This document shows positions 53,727 through 64,000 of a stretch of 64,000 bases of DNA, piece after piece. The notes beneath the pieces were generated by a model, which saw nothing but the letters and a program-made list of their open reading frames with translations, ran no database searches and was not told the DNA's origin. Source of the stretch: Clostridium algifaecis (GTDB lineage Bacteria; Bacillota; Clostridia; Clostridiales; Clostridiaceae); contig NZ_JAGGLM010000008.1 in the NCBI RefSeq assembly GCF_017874415.1, positions 1-64,000 on the forward strand, given 5' to 3'. A program made the translations under genes and the position numbers. How positions within the stretch are numbered: the stretch's first letter is position 1; each line of letters starts with the position of its first letter.

Positions 53727-55400
53727 GTGTCAGCTGAATTGGAGAACAATAAAGAAATAAGCAGTGATAAAGCTGATTTAACTACGGCAAAGCTTTTAGT
53801 TAAATGTCTTGAAGCTGAAGGGGTGGAGTACATTTTTGGGATACCTGGAGAAGAAAATCTTGATGTTATAAATGCTATATATAATTCTTCTATAAAATTT
53901 ATTACAACAAGACATGAACAGGGAGCTGCTTTTATGGCAGATGTTTATGGAAGACTTACAGGAAAACCAGGAGTTTGCCTTTCAACTTTGGGGCCAGGAG
54001 CAACTAATCTTATGACAGGGGTTGCAGATGCAAATCTTGATGGGGCACCATTGGTTGCAATTACAGGACAGGTTGGAACTAATAGGATGCACATAACTTC
54101 ACATCAGTATCTTGATTTAGTTTCCATGTTCAAACCTGTTACAAAATGGAATAAGCAGATTGTAAGACCTGATACTGCACCCGAAATAGTTAGAAAAGCT
54201 TTTCAAAGAGCTGTCAGTGAAAAACCTGGAGCTGTTCATATTGATTTACCGGAAAATATTGCAGCTATGCCTGTAGTTGGTGAACCACTTAGAAAACCAG
54301 AACCTCAGAAGAGTTTCGCAAGTTACAGCAGCATAGAAAGAGCAGCTGTTGCTATATCAAGAGCAAAGAATCCAATAATATTAGCAGGTAATGCTGCAAT
54401 ACGTGCAAAGGCTAGCAATTCTATAAATGAAATGTCAAATAGGCTTAATATTCCAGTAGCTAATACATTTATGGGAAAAGGAATTATACCTTTTACCAGC
54501 AAATATTCACTCTGGAGTATAGGTTTATTTCAAAAAGATTATATAAACAAGATATTTGAAAAAACTGATTTGGTTATAGCAGTAGGATATGATTTAATAG
54601 AGTATTCACCTAACAAGTGGAATCCAAATGGTGATATAAAGATTATACATGTTGGAACAGAAAAAGCGGAAATCAATAAAAATTACCAACCAATGGTAGA
54701 AGTAGTAGGGGATATATCAGATTCCATATATGAAATTGTAAGGCGTTCTGACAGACAGTATAAACCTGATTATGCATGCGAAATAAGAGAAAACATGAAA
54801 AAGGATTATGAATTATTTGCAGAAGATAAATCATTTCCAATGAAACCACAGAAAATATTGTATGATGTTAGAAAGTTTATGGGTGAGGATGATATTGTAA
54901 TTTCGGATGTAGGAGCACATAAAATGTGGGTTGCAAGAAATTATCACTGTTATAAGCCTAATACATGTATAATATCAAATGGATTTGCATCTATGGGTAT
55001 AGCTATTCCAGGAGCAGTTGCTGCAAAGCTTGTTAACCCTGATAAAAAAGTTTTAGCCGTAACTGGAGATGGTGGTTTTATGATGAATTGCCAGGAGCTT
55101 GAAACAGCACTCAGAATAGGAACACCTTTTGTTACACTTATTTTTAATGACAGCAATTATGGACTTATAAAGTGGAAACAGGAAGAGAGATTTGGAAAAT
55201 CCGCTTATATTAATTTTACTAATCCAAACTTCAAAGCTTTTGCTGAAAGTATGGGGCTTAAGGGATATACTATTAATAAATCTGATGAATTAATTCCAAC
55301 TCTAGAAGATGCTTTTAAGCAAAAAGTACCTTGTGTAATAGATTGTAGGGTTGATTATAGCGAAAATCTAAAGTTGAAGGAACGAATAAAAGAAATATAA
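53727..55400 (+). CDS. alsS: Acetolactate synthase (AlsS-like), no small subunit
   Basis: A 557-residue thiamine diphosphate enzyme that condenses two pyruvates to acetolactate. The family opening EAEGVEYIFGIPGEENLDV, the glutamate in TTRHEQGAAFMAD, GPGATNLMTGVADA and the ThDP/Mg2+ motif GDGGFMMNCQELETALRIG are present. GYDLIEYSPNKWNP matches the catabolic AlsS group better than biosynthetic IlvB. No regulatory subunit gene is adjacent. GTG 53727 has GGAGGATG at good spacing, so I prefer it over the TTG at 53706. An S-box unit starts right after the stop. Product use may be acetoin or branched-chain amino acids. Confidence 0.88.
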   Translation: MSAELENNKEISSDKADLTTAKLLVKCLEAEGVEYIFGIPGEENLDVINAIYNSSIKFITTRHEQGAAFMADVYGRLTGKPGVCLSTLGPGATNLMTGVADANLDGAPLVAITGQVGTNRMHITSHQYLDLVSMFKPVTKWNKQIVRPDTAPEIVRKAFQRAVSEKPGAVHIDLPENIAAMPVVGEPLRKPEPQKSFASYSSIERAAVAISRAKNPIILAGNAAIRAKASNSINEMSNRLNIPVANTFMGKGIIPFTSKYSLWSIGLFQKDYINKIFEKTDLVIAVGYDLIEYSPNKWNPNGDIKIIHVGTEKAEINKNYQPMVEVVGDISDSIYEIVRRSDRQYKPDYACEIRENMKKDYELFAEDKSFPMKPQKILYDVRKFMGEDDIVISDVGAHKMWVARNYHCYKPNTCIISNGFASMGIAIPGAVAAKLVNPDKKVLAVTGDGGFMMNCQELETALRIGTPFVTLIFNDSNYGLIKWKQEERFGKSAYINFTNPNFKAFAESMGLKGYTINKSDELIPTLEDAFKQKVPCVIDCRVDYSENLKLKERIKEI

Positions 55401-55411
55401 AAAATTCTTTA

Positions 55412-55440
55412 TTGACAAATAAAAAAAAAGAATGTATAGT
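55412..55440 (+). promoter_or_regulatory. Promoter of S-box unit A (yezD)
   Basis: A -35 TTGACA (55412-55417), -10 TATAGT (55435-55440), 17-bp spacer. An almost identical promoter recurs at 55899. Confidence 0.85.
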
Positions 55441-55480
55441 AGTTATAAATTAAAAATAAAAACAAAAATTAAATATTAAT

Positions 55481-55636
55481 TTCTTATCAAGAGAGGCAGA
55501 GGGACTGGCCCTATGATGCCCGGCAACCTGGATGAATATTTCCAACGGTGCTAATTCCAGCAGGTAAAACCTGAAAGATGAGAAAAAGAAGAATTTTCAA
55601 GCCCTTCTTGCATTCATCTTGCAAGAGGGCTTTTTA
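55481..55636 (+). promoter_or_regulatory. SAM-I riboswitch A with terminator
   Basis: Aptamer 55481-55585 with TTCTTATCAAGAGAGGCAGA, CTGGCCCTATGATGCCCGGC, GGTGCTAATTCCAGCAGG and TGAAAGATGAG. The terminator (AAGCCCTTCTTGC / GCAAGAGGGCTT, 55599-55636) ends in TTTT. Nearly the same sequence recurs at 55968. It controls yezD. Confidence 0.97.
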
Positions 55637-55681
55637 TATTTAAAATTTTATTTATTTATTTATTTATGGGGAGGGATAGAA

Positions 55682-55840
55682 GTGAATAAAAAAGGACTAT
55701 ATGTTAATAGTATTTCACAGCAGGATTTAAATAAATTACTTGATATGCTTAAGATAATAAGATATGGTTCAGTAACTTTGGTTATTCAGGATGGAAAAGT
55801 TGTACAAATAGAAAAAAGTGAAAAAGTTAGATTGGTATAG
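55682..55840 (+). CDS. yezD: YezD-family protein (DUF2292)
   Basis: A 52-residue small protein of the DUF2292/YezD family: ISQQDLNKLLDMLKIIRYGSVTLVIQDGKVVQIEKSEK is the complete domain. It is found with sulfur-assimilation genes in Firmicutes and its function is not known. GTG 55682 has GGGAGGGAT upstream. It is bracketed by two S-boxes, so it is switched off by SAM. Family from recall; start strongly supported. Confidence 0.85.
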   Translation: MNKKGLYVNSISQQDLNKLLDMLKIIRYGSVTLVIQDGKVVQIEKSEKVRLV

Positions 55841-55898
55841 ATTAATACTCAATCAAACTATATTAAACCATAAATAGATAAAAATTTTAAAATTTGTA

Positions 55899-55927
55899 TT
55901 GACAAGTAAATTAAAACATTGTATAGT
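55899..55927 (+). promoter_or_regulatory. Promoter of S-box unit B (metY2-metK)
   Basis: A -35 TTGACA (55899-55904), -10 TATAGT (55922-55927), 17-bp spacer, nearly the same as the promoter at 55412. Confidence 0.85.
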
Positions 55928-55967
55928 AAGTATAAATTAAAAATAAAACAAAAAATTAAAAATCAAT

Positions 55968-56118
55968 TTCTTATCAAGAGAGGCAGAGGGACTGGCCCTA
56001 TGATGCCCGGCAACCTGGATAAATATTTCCAACGGTGCTAATTCCAGCAGGTAAAACCTGAAAGATGAGAAACCCTAAGGATATAACTTCCTACAGTTTC
56101 TCTGCAGGAAGTTTTTTA
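55968..56118 (+). promoter_or_regulatory. SAM-I riboswitch B with terminator
   Basis: Aptamer 55968-56072 almost identical to unit A (same GAGAGGCAGAGGGACTGGCC and GGTGCTAATTCCAGCAGG elements). The terminator (AACTTCCTACAG / CTGCAGGAAGTT, 56085-56113) with TTTTTT differs from that of unit A. It controls the leader peptide, the second metY, and probably metK. Confidence 0.97.
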
Positions 56119-56181
56119 GTTTATAAATATTTCGGGGAAGTATCTAAACAGTAAATTTAATATAGATTGGATGTGATTATT

Positions 56182-56223
56182 GTGAAAAAGATATGCAAAA
56201 TTTGCAGATGCATGTGCAGATAG
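56182..56223 (+). CDS. Cys-rich leader peptide (13 residues)
   Basis: A 13-codon frame from GTG 56182 (an in-frame GTG three codons upstream would make it 16): residues KKICKICRCMCR after the start, with four cysteines in eight residues. It lies between the S-box B terminator and the second metY. A run of Cys codons in a short leader is the classic way to sense cysteine or Cys-tRNA supply through ribosome stalling. The upstream GGATGTGATT is a weak ribosome site, and I do not see an obvious attenuator hairpin after it, so translation is unproven. Confidence 0.5.
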   Translation: MKKICKICRCMCR

Positions 56224-56299
56224 TTAATAATTTCAATGATTTTAGCAGAAAATAAATATAAAAAAAATTAAGAAAATTAAAATAAAGGGAGAGATATAA

Positions 56300-57580
<1,281 letters not shown>

Positions 57581-57628
57581 TATTTAGAAAACTGAATATA
57601 TTCTAAATTAGGTTGGGGGGTAAATGCA

Positions 57629-58822
57629 ATGGGTAAACTGTTTACATCAGAATCAGTTACAGAAGGGCATCCAGATAAAATCTGCGATCAAATATCAGAT
57701 GCTATTTTAGATGCTATTTTAAAACAAGATGAAAATGGAAGGGTAGCTTGTGAAACCATAGTAAATACAGGACTTGTGCTTGTGGTAGGAGAAATATCAA
57801 CTAAAGCTTATGTAGATATACCTAAAATTGCAAGAAAAACTATTGAAAAAATAGGATATAACCATTCAAGATTTGGATTTGATGCTTCGAATTGTGCCAT
57901 AATAACATCCATAGATGAGCAGTCTTCTGATATTGCACTTGGTGTAAATAAATCTTTAGAGTCTAAAGAGAATGAAAAAGACAGTATTGAAATTGGTGCA
58001 GGAGATCAGGGAATGGTATTTGGATTTGCTTCAGATGAAACACCTGAGTATCTACCTCTTCCAATAGATTTAGCACACAAACTTGCTAGGAGGCTTGCAA
58101 AAGTAAGAAAAGATTCCATAATCCCATATTTGGGACCTGATGGAAAGACACAGGTAACAGTGGAATATGAAGGCGATAAACCTGTAAGGATAGACACTGT
58201 TTTAATTTCATCACAGCATGAAGATGGTATAAGTCATGATGAAATTGAAAATGATATAATAGAAAATGTTATTAAAGAAGTTGTACCTGAAAACTTGATT
58301 GATTCAAATACAAAATATCTTGTAAATCCAACGGGAAGATTTGTAAAAGGAGGCCCTGAGGCTGACTCGGGACTTACTGGAAGAAAGATAATAGTTGACA
58401 CCTATGGAGGATATGGAAGACACGGCGGTGGAGCATTTTCAGGAAAAGATCCAACTAAAGTTGATAGATCAGGGGCATATGCAGCAAGATGGATAGCTAA
58501 AAACTTAGTTGCAGGAGGGGCAGCAGATAAATTAGAAGTTCAAATAGCTTATGCAATAGGTGTAGCAAGGCCAGTATCAATAAGTGTAGAGACATTTGGC
58601 ACAGGAAAAGTAAATGATGATGAAATAGTAGAAATTATAAACAAGTTATTTGATTTGAGACCGTCCGCAATTATAAAGGAACTCGATTTAAAGAAACCAA
58701 TATATGAGAAAACAGCTGCTTATGGGCATTTTGGAAGAACAGATATAGATCTTCCATGGGAAAAACTTAATAGGGTAGATGAAATTAAAAATGAACTAAG
58801 CAGTATTGTCATTTGCTCTTAA
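57629..58822 (+). CDS. metK: S-adenosylmethionine synthetase
   Basis: A 397-residue MetK that makes SAM from methionine and ATP. Motifs [30 protein letters not shown], the P-loop-like [20 protein letters not shown] and [12 protein letters not shown] are intact. It is the enzyme whose product is sensed by the S-boxes, so it closes a feedback loop. It lies 48 bp after metY2, probably in one transcript, and is followed by a strong terminator. GTTGGGGGG precedes the ATG. Confidence 0.97.
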   Translation: MGKLFTSESVTEGHPDKICDQISDAILDAILKQDENGRVACETIVNTGLVLVVGEISTKAYVDIPKIARKTIEKIGYNHSRFGFDASNCAIITSIDEQSSDIALGVNKSLESKENEKDSIEIGAGDQGMVFGFASDETPEYLPLPIDLAHKLARRLAKVRKDSIIPYLGPDGKTQVTVEYEGDKPVRIDTVLISSQHEDGISHDEIENDIIENVIKEVVPENLIDSNTKYLVNPTGRFVKGGPEADSGLTGRKIIVDTYGGYGRHGGGAFSGKDPTKVDRSGAYAARWIAKNLVAGGAADKLEVQIAYAIGVARPVSISVETFGTGKVNDDEIVEIINKLFDLRPSAIIKELDLKKPIYEKTAAYGHFGRTDIDLPWEKLNRVDEIKNELSSIVICS

Positions 58823-58850
58823 TAAAAATATTTAGTTGATCAGAAAACTG

Positions 58851-58891
58851 AAGGCTAAAGTAACTTAATAAGTTACTTTAGCCTTTTTTAG
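58851..58891 (+). terminator. Terminator after metK
   Basis: A perfect 16-bp inverted repeat (AAGGCTAAAGTAACTT / AAGTTACTTTAGCCTT) with a 3-nt loop and a run of T. It separates the methionine operon from nifB-nifH. Confidence 0.93.
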
Positions 58892-58916
58892 TTATTTAAA
58901 AAGGAGATAGTAGAGT

Positions 58917-60161
58917 ATGAGTACAGAAGCAGTAGAAACTCTTGATGAAAAAACACTTAAACACCCTTGCTATAACTGTATTGCACATAAATATGCAAGA
59001 ATGCATATACCGGTGGCTCCAAAATGTAATGTTAGTTGTAATTTTTGCAACAGAAAATATGATTGTGTAAATGAGACAAGACCTGGAGTAACAAGCGAAG
59101 TTTTAACTCCCGAACTTGCAAGGGACAAGTTTAAATTAGTAAAGGATAAAGTGAAAAATTTGACTGTAGTTGGTATTGCAGGACCTGGAGATCCACTGGC
59201 AAATTTTGAAGAAACTAAGAAATCAATAGAATTAATAAAAAAGGAAGCACCAGATATTACATTTTGTCTTTCGACTAATGGATTAATGTTGCCTTTTTAT
59301 GCAGATGAATTAATAAAACTTGGAGTTAGTCATATAACTATAACTATAAATTCAGTAGATCCAAAAATAAGTGGACAGATTTATAAATTTGTAGATTATT
59401 TAGGAGAGAAGCTTGAGGGAGAAGAAGCAGGTAAAGTATTACTTCATAATCAAATTTCTGGTCTAAAATATATTACTAAAAAAGGAATAATATCAAAGAT
59501 AAATATTGTCATGATAAAAGGTCTTAATGATAATCACATACCTGACATAGTTAAAAAAGTAAAAGAATGTGGAGCATATATGACTAATATCATGCCTCTT
59601 ATACCTGTTGCTGGCAGTGTGTTTGAAAATAGACCTACTGTTGATGATTTAGAATTAAATAATATGAGGAAAAAATGTGGCCTTGATTTAAAGCAAATGT
59701 ATCATTGCAAGCAGTGCAGGGCAGATGCAATAGGAACTTTAGAGAATGATATTTCAGGTAAATTTAGAAAATTTGATTTGAAAGAAATAGATGAAAATAA
59801 AATAGGAAGCAAAAAAATAAATTATAGATTTGCAGTTGCTACCAAATCAGGATTAAATATAGATGAACATTTTGGACATGCAACTCAATTATATATATAT
59901 GATGTAATAAATGGTGAGCCTAAGTTTTTGGAAAAGAGGAGTGTGGATAAATACTGTATTGGAATAAATGAATGCAGTGGTCATGATGACAGGATATCAA
60001 AAATTATAAGTGCGGTAAGTGATTGTAATGCAGTGCTGGCACTAAGGGCGGGCCTTGAACCTATAAGCATACTGAATGAAAAAGGGATAAAACTATTTCA
60101 GATGTACAACAAAATAGATAAAGGTATAGAAAGGGCAATAGAATTATTGGAGAAAAATTGA
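58917..60161 (+). CDS. nifB: NifB-like radical SAM protein
   Basis: A 414-residue radical SAM protein with the NifB order: N-terminal HPCYNCIAHKYARMHIPVAP, the cluster motif CNVSCNFC, then a C-terminal NifX-type cofactor-binding domain (FAVATKSGLNIDEHFGHA ... YCIGINECSG). NifB builds the carbon-containing Fe-S core of nitrogenase cofactors. AAGGAGAT precedes the ATG. It is followed 60 bp later by a nifH gene, but no nifD, nifK, nifE or nifN is present before the window ends. The placement between metK and cysteine genes is unusual; a nitrogenase-like enzyme in sulfur metabolism is one possibility (see findings). Confidence 0.9.
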   Translation: MSTEAVETLDEKTLKHPCYNCIAHKYARMHIPVAPKCNVSCNFCNRKYDCVNETRPGVTSEVLTPELARDKFKLVKDKVKNLTVVGIAGPGDPLANFEETKKSIELIKKEAPDITFCLSTNGLMLPFYADELIKLGVSHITITINSVDPKISGQIYKFVDYLGEKLEGEEAGKVLLHNQISGLKYITKKGIISKINIVMIKGLNDNHIPDIVKKVKECGAYMTNIMPLIPVAGSVFENRPTVDDLELNNMRKKCGLDLKQMYHCKQCRADAIGTLENDISGKFRKFDLKEIDENKIGSKKINYRFAVATKSGLNIDEHFGHATQLYIYDVINGEPKFLEKRSVDKYCIGINECSGHDDRISKIISAVSDCNAVLALRAGLEPISILNEKGIKLFQMYNKIDKGIERAIELLEKN

Positions 60162-60176
60162 GAAGTTGTTTAATAA

Positions 60177-61040
<864 letters not shown>

Positions 61041-61053
61041 ACAGTATAAATAA

Positions 61054-61096
61054 AATAATATGCCAATTCTTAAAAAAATTGGCATATTATTTTATA
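61054..61096. terminator. Terminator between nifH and the convergent Cys operon
   Basis: A perfect 15-bp inverted repeat (AATAATATGCCAATT / AATTGGCATATTATT) with an 8-nt loop and a TTTTAT tail. Symmetric enough to serve both convergent genes. Confidence 0.9.
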
Positions 61097-61119
61097 GTAA
61101 TTGTTATTCCTTTAGGATT

Positions 61120-62031
61120 TTAGGAATATAGATTTTTACTAAAGTACCTATCACCTCTATCAGGAAATACAGTTACTATATTACCTTCATCTATAGTATC
61201 TGCGAATTTAAGTGCTGCTGCCAAAGCTGCACCAGAAGAAGAACCAACTATCAAACCTTCTCTTTTAGCTAATTCCTTTACCATTACAAAAGCTTCATCA
61301 TCATTTACTTTTATAACTTTATCTACTAAATTCATATCCATGGTATCAGGTACAAAATCATTACCTATACCTTCAATAGCATATGCTTTTTCAGTGCCAC
61401 CGCCTAAAGTAGAACCTTGTGGATCTGCAAGTATTGCTTTTATATTTTTATTCTGCTCTTTGAAATATCTGGCTATACCTGTAAATGTACCACCACTCCC
61501 GGCTCCAGCTACAAAATAATCTATTTTACCATTTAATTGATTGTATATCTCAGGTGCAGTAGTAAGATAATGAGCCTCTGGATTGTCTTTATTTTGAAAT
61601 TGTCCTAGTGATATGGAATTAGGTATTTTCTTTAGCAATTCTTGAGACTTTTCTATAGCACCACGCATACCTTTTTCCTCTGGAGTATGAATAATTTCTG
61701 CACCTAAAGCTTTCATAAGAACCTGCTTTTCTATAGAAAATTTTTCAGGAACTGCAAATATTACTTTATATCCTTTATTTAATGCACCTAGAGCAATCCC
61801 AAGTCCAGTATTACCTGCAGTAGCTTCAACTATAGTATACCCACTTTTTAATTTACCTGCTTTTTCAGCTTGATTTATCATATAAGCTCCAATTCTATCT
61901 TTCACACTTCCACCTGGATTAAAGTTTTCAAGTTTTGCAAATATATTAACCCCATTTTTTAGTTTAAATCTGTTTATTTTTAATATAGGTGTATTTCCTA
62001 TCATTTCTTTTATATCATTAAAAACTTTCAT
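61120..62031 (-). CDS. Cysteine synthase / cystathionine beta-synthase-type enzyme
   Basis: A 303-residue PLP enzyme of the O-acetylserine sulfhydrylase group. GNTPILKINR, the PLP lysine in NPGGSVKDRIG, VEATAGNTGLGIA and GAGSGGTFTGIARY are present. In one operon with a cystathionine lyase-type gene it resembles MccA (YrhA) of Bacillus, which makes cystathionine from homocysteine and O-acetylserine, so it may be a beta-synthase as well as a cysteine synthase. ATG 62031 is used because GAGGG is just upstream; an ATG at 62046 lies within that site. Gap to the previous gene is 30 bp. Confidence 0.9.
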   Translation of the reverse strand: MKVFNDIKEMIGNTPILKINRFKLKNGVNIFAKLENFNPGGSVKDRIGAYMINQAEKAGKLKSGYTIVEATAGNTGLGIALGALNKGYKVIFAVPEKFSIEKQVLMKALGAEIIHTPEEKGMRGAIEKSQELLKKIPNSISLGQFQNKDNPEAHYLTTAPEIYNQLNGKIDYFVAGAGSGGTFTGIARYFKEQNKNIKAILADPQGSTLGGGTEKAYAIEGIGNDFVPDTMDMNLVDKVIKVNDDEAFVMVKELAKREGLIVGSSSGAALAAALKFADTIDEGNIVTVFPDRGDRYFSKNLYS

Positions 62032-62061
62032 ATTAGAACCCTCCATTAAATATTGTTGAAT

Positions 62062-63204
62062 TTATTTTGCTAGTTCGGCAGCTGATTTTAAATCCTTTAT
62101 TAAATCTTCTTTATTTTCAATTCCAACAGAAAGTCTGGCCAAATTGTCTACTATTCCAACTTTTTGTCTTATTTCGTATGGTATAGCTGCATGAGTCATG
62201 GTGGCTGGATGGCACATTAGTGATTCTACCCCTCCAAGGCTTTCTCCAAAAGTTATAAGCTTTAAGTTCTTGAAAAATTTATTTATATCTATAGTATCTT
62301 TTAATACAAAGGAAATTACAGCACCATATCCTGTAGCTTGTTTTTCCTGAATTTCATGTCCGACATGATTTTTAAGTCCAGGATAATAAACTTTTTCTAC
62401 CAAAGGACTTTTATCTAAAAATTCTGATATATATTTAGCATTCTCCTGATGTCTATCCATTCTTACAGATAAAGTTTTTATTCCTCTTATTAAAAGCCAA
62501 CTATCAAAAGGATTTAATATTCCGCCTGTAGAATTTTGAATAAAGTGAAGCCTATCAGATAGATCCTTGTTATTTACAACTACAAGACCTGCAACTAAAT
62601 CACTGTGACCGCCTAAATATTTAGTGGCACTATGAAGTACTATATCTGCTCCAAGTTCAAGTGGCCTTTGAAGATAAGGAGTCATAAAAGTATTATCAAC
62701 AATTGTTAAAAGTTTTTTGGACTTAGCCAGTTCTGATATTTTTTTAATGTCGGTTATAGTCATAAGCGGATTAGTTGGCGTTTCTATATATATGGCTTTT
62801 ACATCATCTGTAATACTATTTTTTAAACTTTCTATATTGCTTGTATCCACTAGTTCAAAGTTTAAATCAAAATTTTGAAATACTTTAGCGAGTACTCTAT
62901 ACGTTCCTCCATAGACATTGTCAGATAGAATTATCTTATCTCCGGTTTTAAATAAAGTAAGAACTGCTGTTATAGCAGCCATACCTGATGCAAAAGCAAG
63001 TCCACTGTAACCATGTTCAAGATCTGATATTAGTTTTTCAAGTGCTTCCCTGGTTGGATTACCGGTTCTTGAATACTCATAACCGTTGTTTTCTCCTAGT
63101 CCATTTTGTCTATAGGTGGAAGTTTGGTATATAGGTACGCTAACTGCTCCAGTTTGTTTGTCTCCATCTATTCCTCCGTGTATTAATAATGATTCAATGT
63201 TCAT
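62062..63204 (-). CDS. Cystathionine gamma-lyase/synthase-type PLP enzyme
   Basis: A 380-residue enzyme of the Cys/Met PLP family: YEYSRTGNPTREALEKLI, SDNVYGGTYRVL, LTIVDNTFMTPYLQRP and the PLP lysine in IVLHSATKYLGGHSDLVAG, with CHPATMTHAAIP near the end. In Bacillus the counterpart MccB (YrhB) is a cystathionine gamma-lyase/homocysteine gamma-lyase in the methionine-to-cysteine route. Here it is between a methyltransferase (2 bp before) and a cysteine synthase-like gene, so this route is likely. The direction (lyase or synthase) cannot be read from sequence. AAGGAGAAA precedes the ATG. Confidence 0.9.
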   Translation of the reverse strand: MNIESLLIHGGIDGDKQTGAVSVPIYQTSTYRQNGLGENNGYEYSRTGNPTREALEKLISDLEHGYSGLAFASGMAAITAVLTLFKTGDKIILSDNVYGGTYRVLAKVFQNFDLNFELVDTSNIESLKNSITDDVKAIYIETPTNPLMTITDIKKISELAKSKKLLTIVDNTFMTPYLQRPLELGADIVLHSATKYLGGHSDLVAGLVVVNNKDLSDRLHFIQNSTGGILNPFDSWLLIRGIKTLSVRMDRHQENAKYISEFLDKSPLVEKVYYPGLKNHVGHEIQEKQATGYGAVISFVLKDTIDINKFFKNLKLITFGESLGGVESLMCHPATMTHAAIPYEIRQKVGIVDNLARLSVGIENKEDLIKDLKSAAELAK

Positions 63205-63206
63205 GT

Positions 63207-63839
63207 TTATTTCTCCTTTCGTATGCCTCTCGCCATAAATATTCCTGTTTCTGTATATTCTCCTTTACTTGAATATCCTTTGCATTTTAATTCAGTACTT
63301 TCAACTTTAACATCTGTAAATCCAGCTTCTTTCGCCCATTCATTTATTTGCTCATGAGAAAATCCAAGCCATTTATCGTGCATTTCAACTTTTGCCCATT
63401 CTCCATTATGCTTTTCTACATCACATATAACAAAAGTTCCATTATTTTTAAGAATTCTATAAATTTCTTTAAAAGCACCTTTGGCGTCCTCTACATGATG
63501 AAGTGCCATATTTATAAAAACAGCATCTATGGATTCATCAAAAAGTGGAAGATCTGATATAGAGCCTTTTATTGGATATATATTTTTAATATTTCTATTT
63601 GATGCCTCATTGTGAAGTTGTCTGAGCATGTTTTTTGAGTTATCAATAGAAAATACGAGTTTTGCTTCCAATGATAGTGCTAGTGAGATAAAACCTGTAC
63701 CACAGCCAAGGTCTGCACAAATTTTATCTTTTGTATCAAATTGTGAAAGTGCTATATATTTTAATTTATCCTCGAAATATTCTTCTCTTATAACATTCCA
63801 TTTGTCTGCAATAGAATCAAAATAACTCGTAGAATTCAT
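63207..63839 (-). CDS. Class I SAM-dependent methyltransferase
   Basis: A 210-residue methyltransferase with motif I CADLGCGTGFISLAL, motif II VFSIDNSKNML and LALHHVEDAKGAF-type MALHHVEDAK (post I). A Bacillus relative (YrrT) is in the same kind of operon with mccA and mccB, but the two sequences are not close, so I give no gene name. The substrate is unknown. AGGAGGAAAAA precedes the ATG. It is the first gene after the T-box leader. Confidence 0.8.
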   Translation of the reverse strand: MNSTSYFDSIADKWNVIREEYFEDKLKYIALSQFDTKDKICADLGCGTGFISLALSLEAKLVFSIDNSKNMLRQLHNEASNRNIKNIYPIKGSISDLPLFDESIDAVFINMALHHVEDAKGAFKEIYRILKNNGTFVICDVEKHNGEWAKVEMHDKWLGFSHEQINEWAKEAGFTDVKVESTELKCKGYSSKGEYTETGIFMARGIRKEK

Positions 63840-63899
63840 AACTTTTTCCTCCTATTAAATTAAATAAATTTATACTTTTGAGTTCCGGATGCTCAAAAA

Positions 63900-64000
63900 T
63901 AAAAATACCTTCTGCCTCAATTCAGAGGCAGAAGGTTAATTCCGCGGTTCCACTCTGTTTATTCTGTATTAAAAATAATAATATAAATACAGAACAACTC
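63900..64000 (-). promoter_or_regulatory. T-box leader (3' part) with terminator
   Basis: On the minus strand the T-box sequence TGGAACCGCGGAA (63952-63940) is followed by a terminator hairpin ACCTTCTGCCTC / GAGGCAGAAGGT (63936-63907) and a run of U. T-box leaders pair with uncharged tRNA and then favour an antiterminator. Stem I with the specifier codon lies beyond the window end. Control of a methionine-to-cysteine operon suggests a Cys-tRNA (UGC) or Met specifier; the codon must be read from the next bases. Confidence 0.95.

Overview
The window is low-GC DNA with TTGACA/TATAAT promoters, strong AGGAGG-type ribosome sites, many hairpin-plus-T terminators and RNA control elements typical of Firmicutes (glmS ribozyme, S-boxes, yybP-ykoY, T-box). 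With NifB/NifH, clostridial-type enzymes and the protein families seen, it is almost certainly a chromosomal segment of a Clostridium sensu stricto species; I do not try to name the species. No rRNA, tRNA, CRISPR array, transposase or phage gene was seen.

Region by region. 1-6.6 kb: a small catabolic group (DUF6282 amidohydrolase-like protein, aconitase-superfamily hydratase, CdaR-type regulator, a truncated PPC-domain gene, glycerate kinase). 6.6-9.1 kb: glmS under its self-cleaving ribozyme. 9.1-16 kb: HAD phosphatase, DUF4153 membrane protein, oligopeptidase PepF, and a decayed patch with a LysR gene and a kdgT gene that both lost their 5' ends, plus pieces of a probable ATP-grasp gene. 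16-22.8 kb: a small hydrophilic protein, BrnQ, a membrane HExxH protein, nitrilase-like amidase plus APC permease, and GABA aminotransferase. 23-30.5 kb: an AgrA/AgrC-like two-component system, a frameshifted agrD-like gene on the other strand, and an unassigned secreted four-cysteine peptide followed by a MacB-like ABC transporter with two different permeases.

30.8-42.6 kb is a polyamine utilisation and uptake block: PucR regulator, aldehyde dehydrogenase, a ~400-nt structured leader, two tandem putrescine aminotransferases, PotD, a PII-like protein lacking the uridylylation tyrosine, PotABC and an iron alcohol dehydrogenase. Together with GabT at 21.4 kb it can take putrescine through 4-aminobutyraldehyde and GABA to succinate semialdehyde.

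43.9-64 kb is a sulfur/methionine/cysteine block. An S-box precedes a ROK-family regulator, then a set resembling the protein-thiocarboxylate route to homocysteine described in Wolinella (HcyS sulfur carrier, HcyF activator, HcyD JAMM protease, sulfite reductase fused to TusA, MetY). A manganese riboswitch-controlled P-type ATPase and an acetolactate synthase interrupt it. Two near-identical promoter/S-box units then flank yezD and precede a 13-residue Cys-rich leader peptide, a second metY, and metK. A nifB-nifH pair without nifDK follows. On the minus strand a T-box leader precedes a methyltransferase, a cystathionine lyase/synthase-type enzyme and a cysteine synthase/cystathionine beta-synthase-type enzyme (reverse transsulfuration).

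The items most worth a second look are the HcyS carrier with a four-residue tail after its Gly-Gly-Gly, the Cys-rich leader peptide between an S-box and metY, the secreted peptide/ABC locus with its broken agrD, the structured leader before the putrescine aminotransferases, the modified PII protein, and the orphan nifB-nifH pair.
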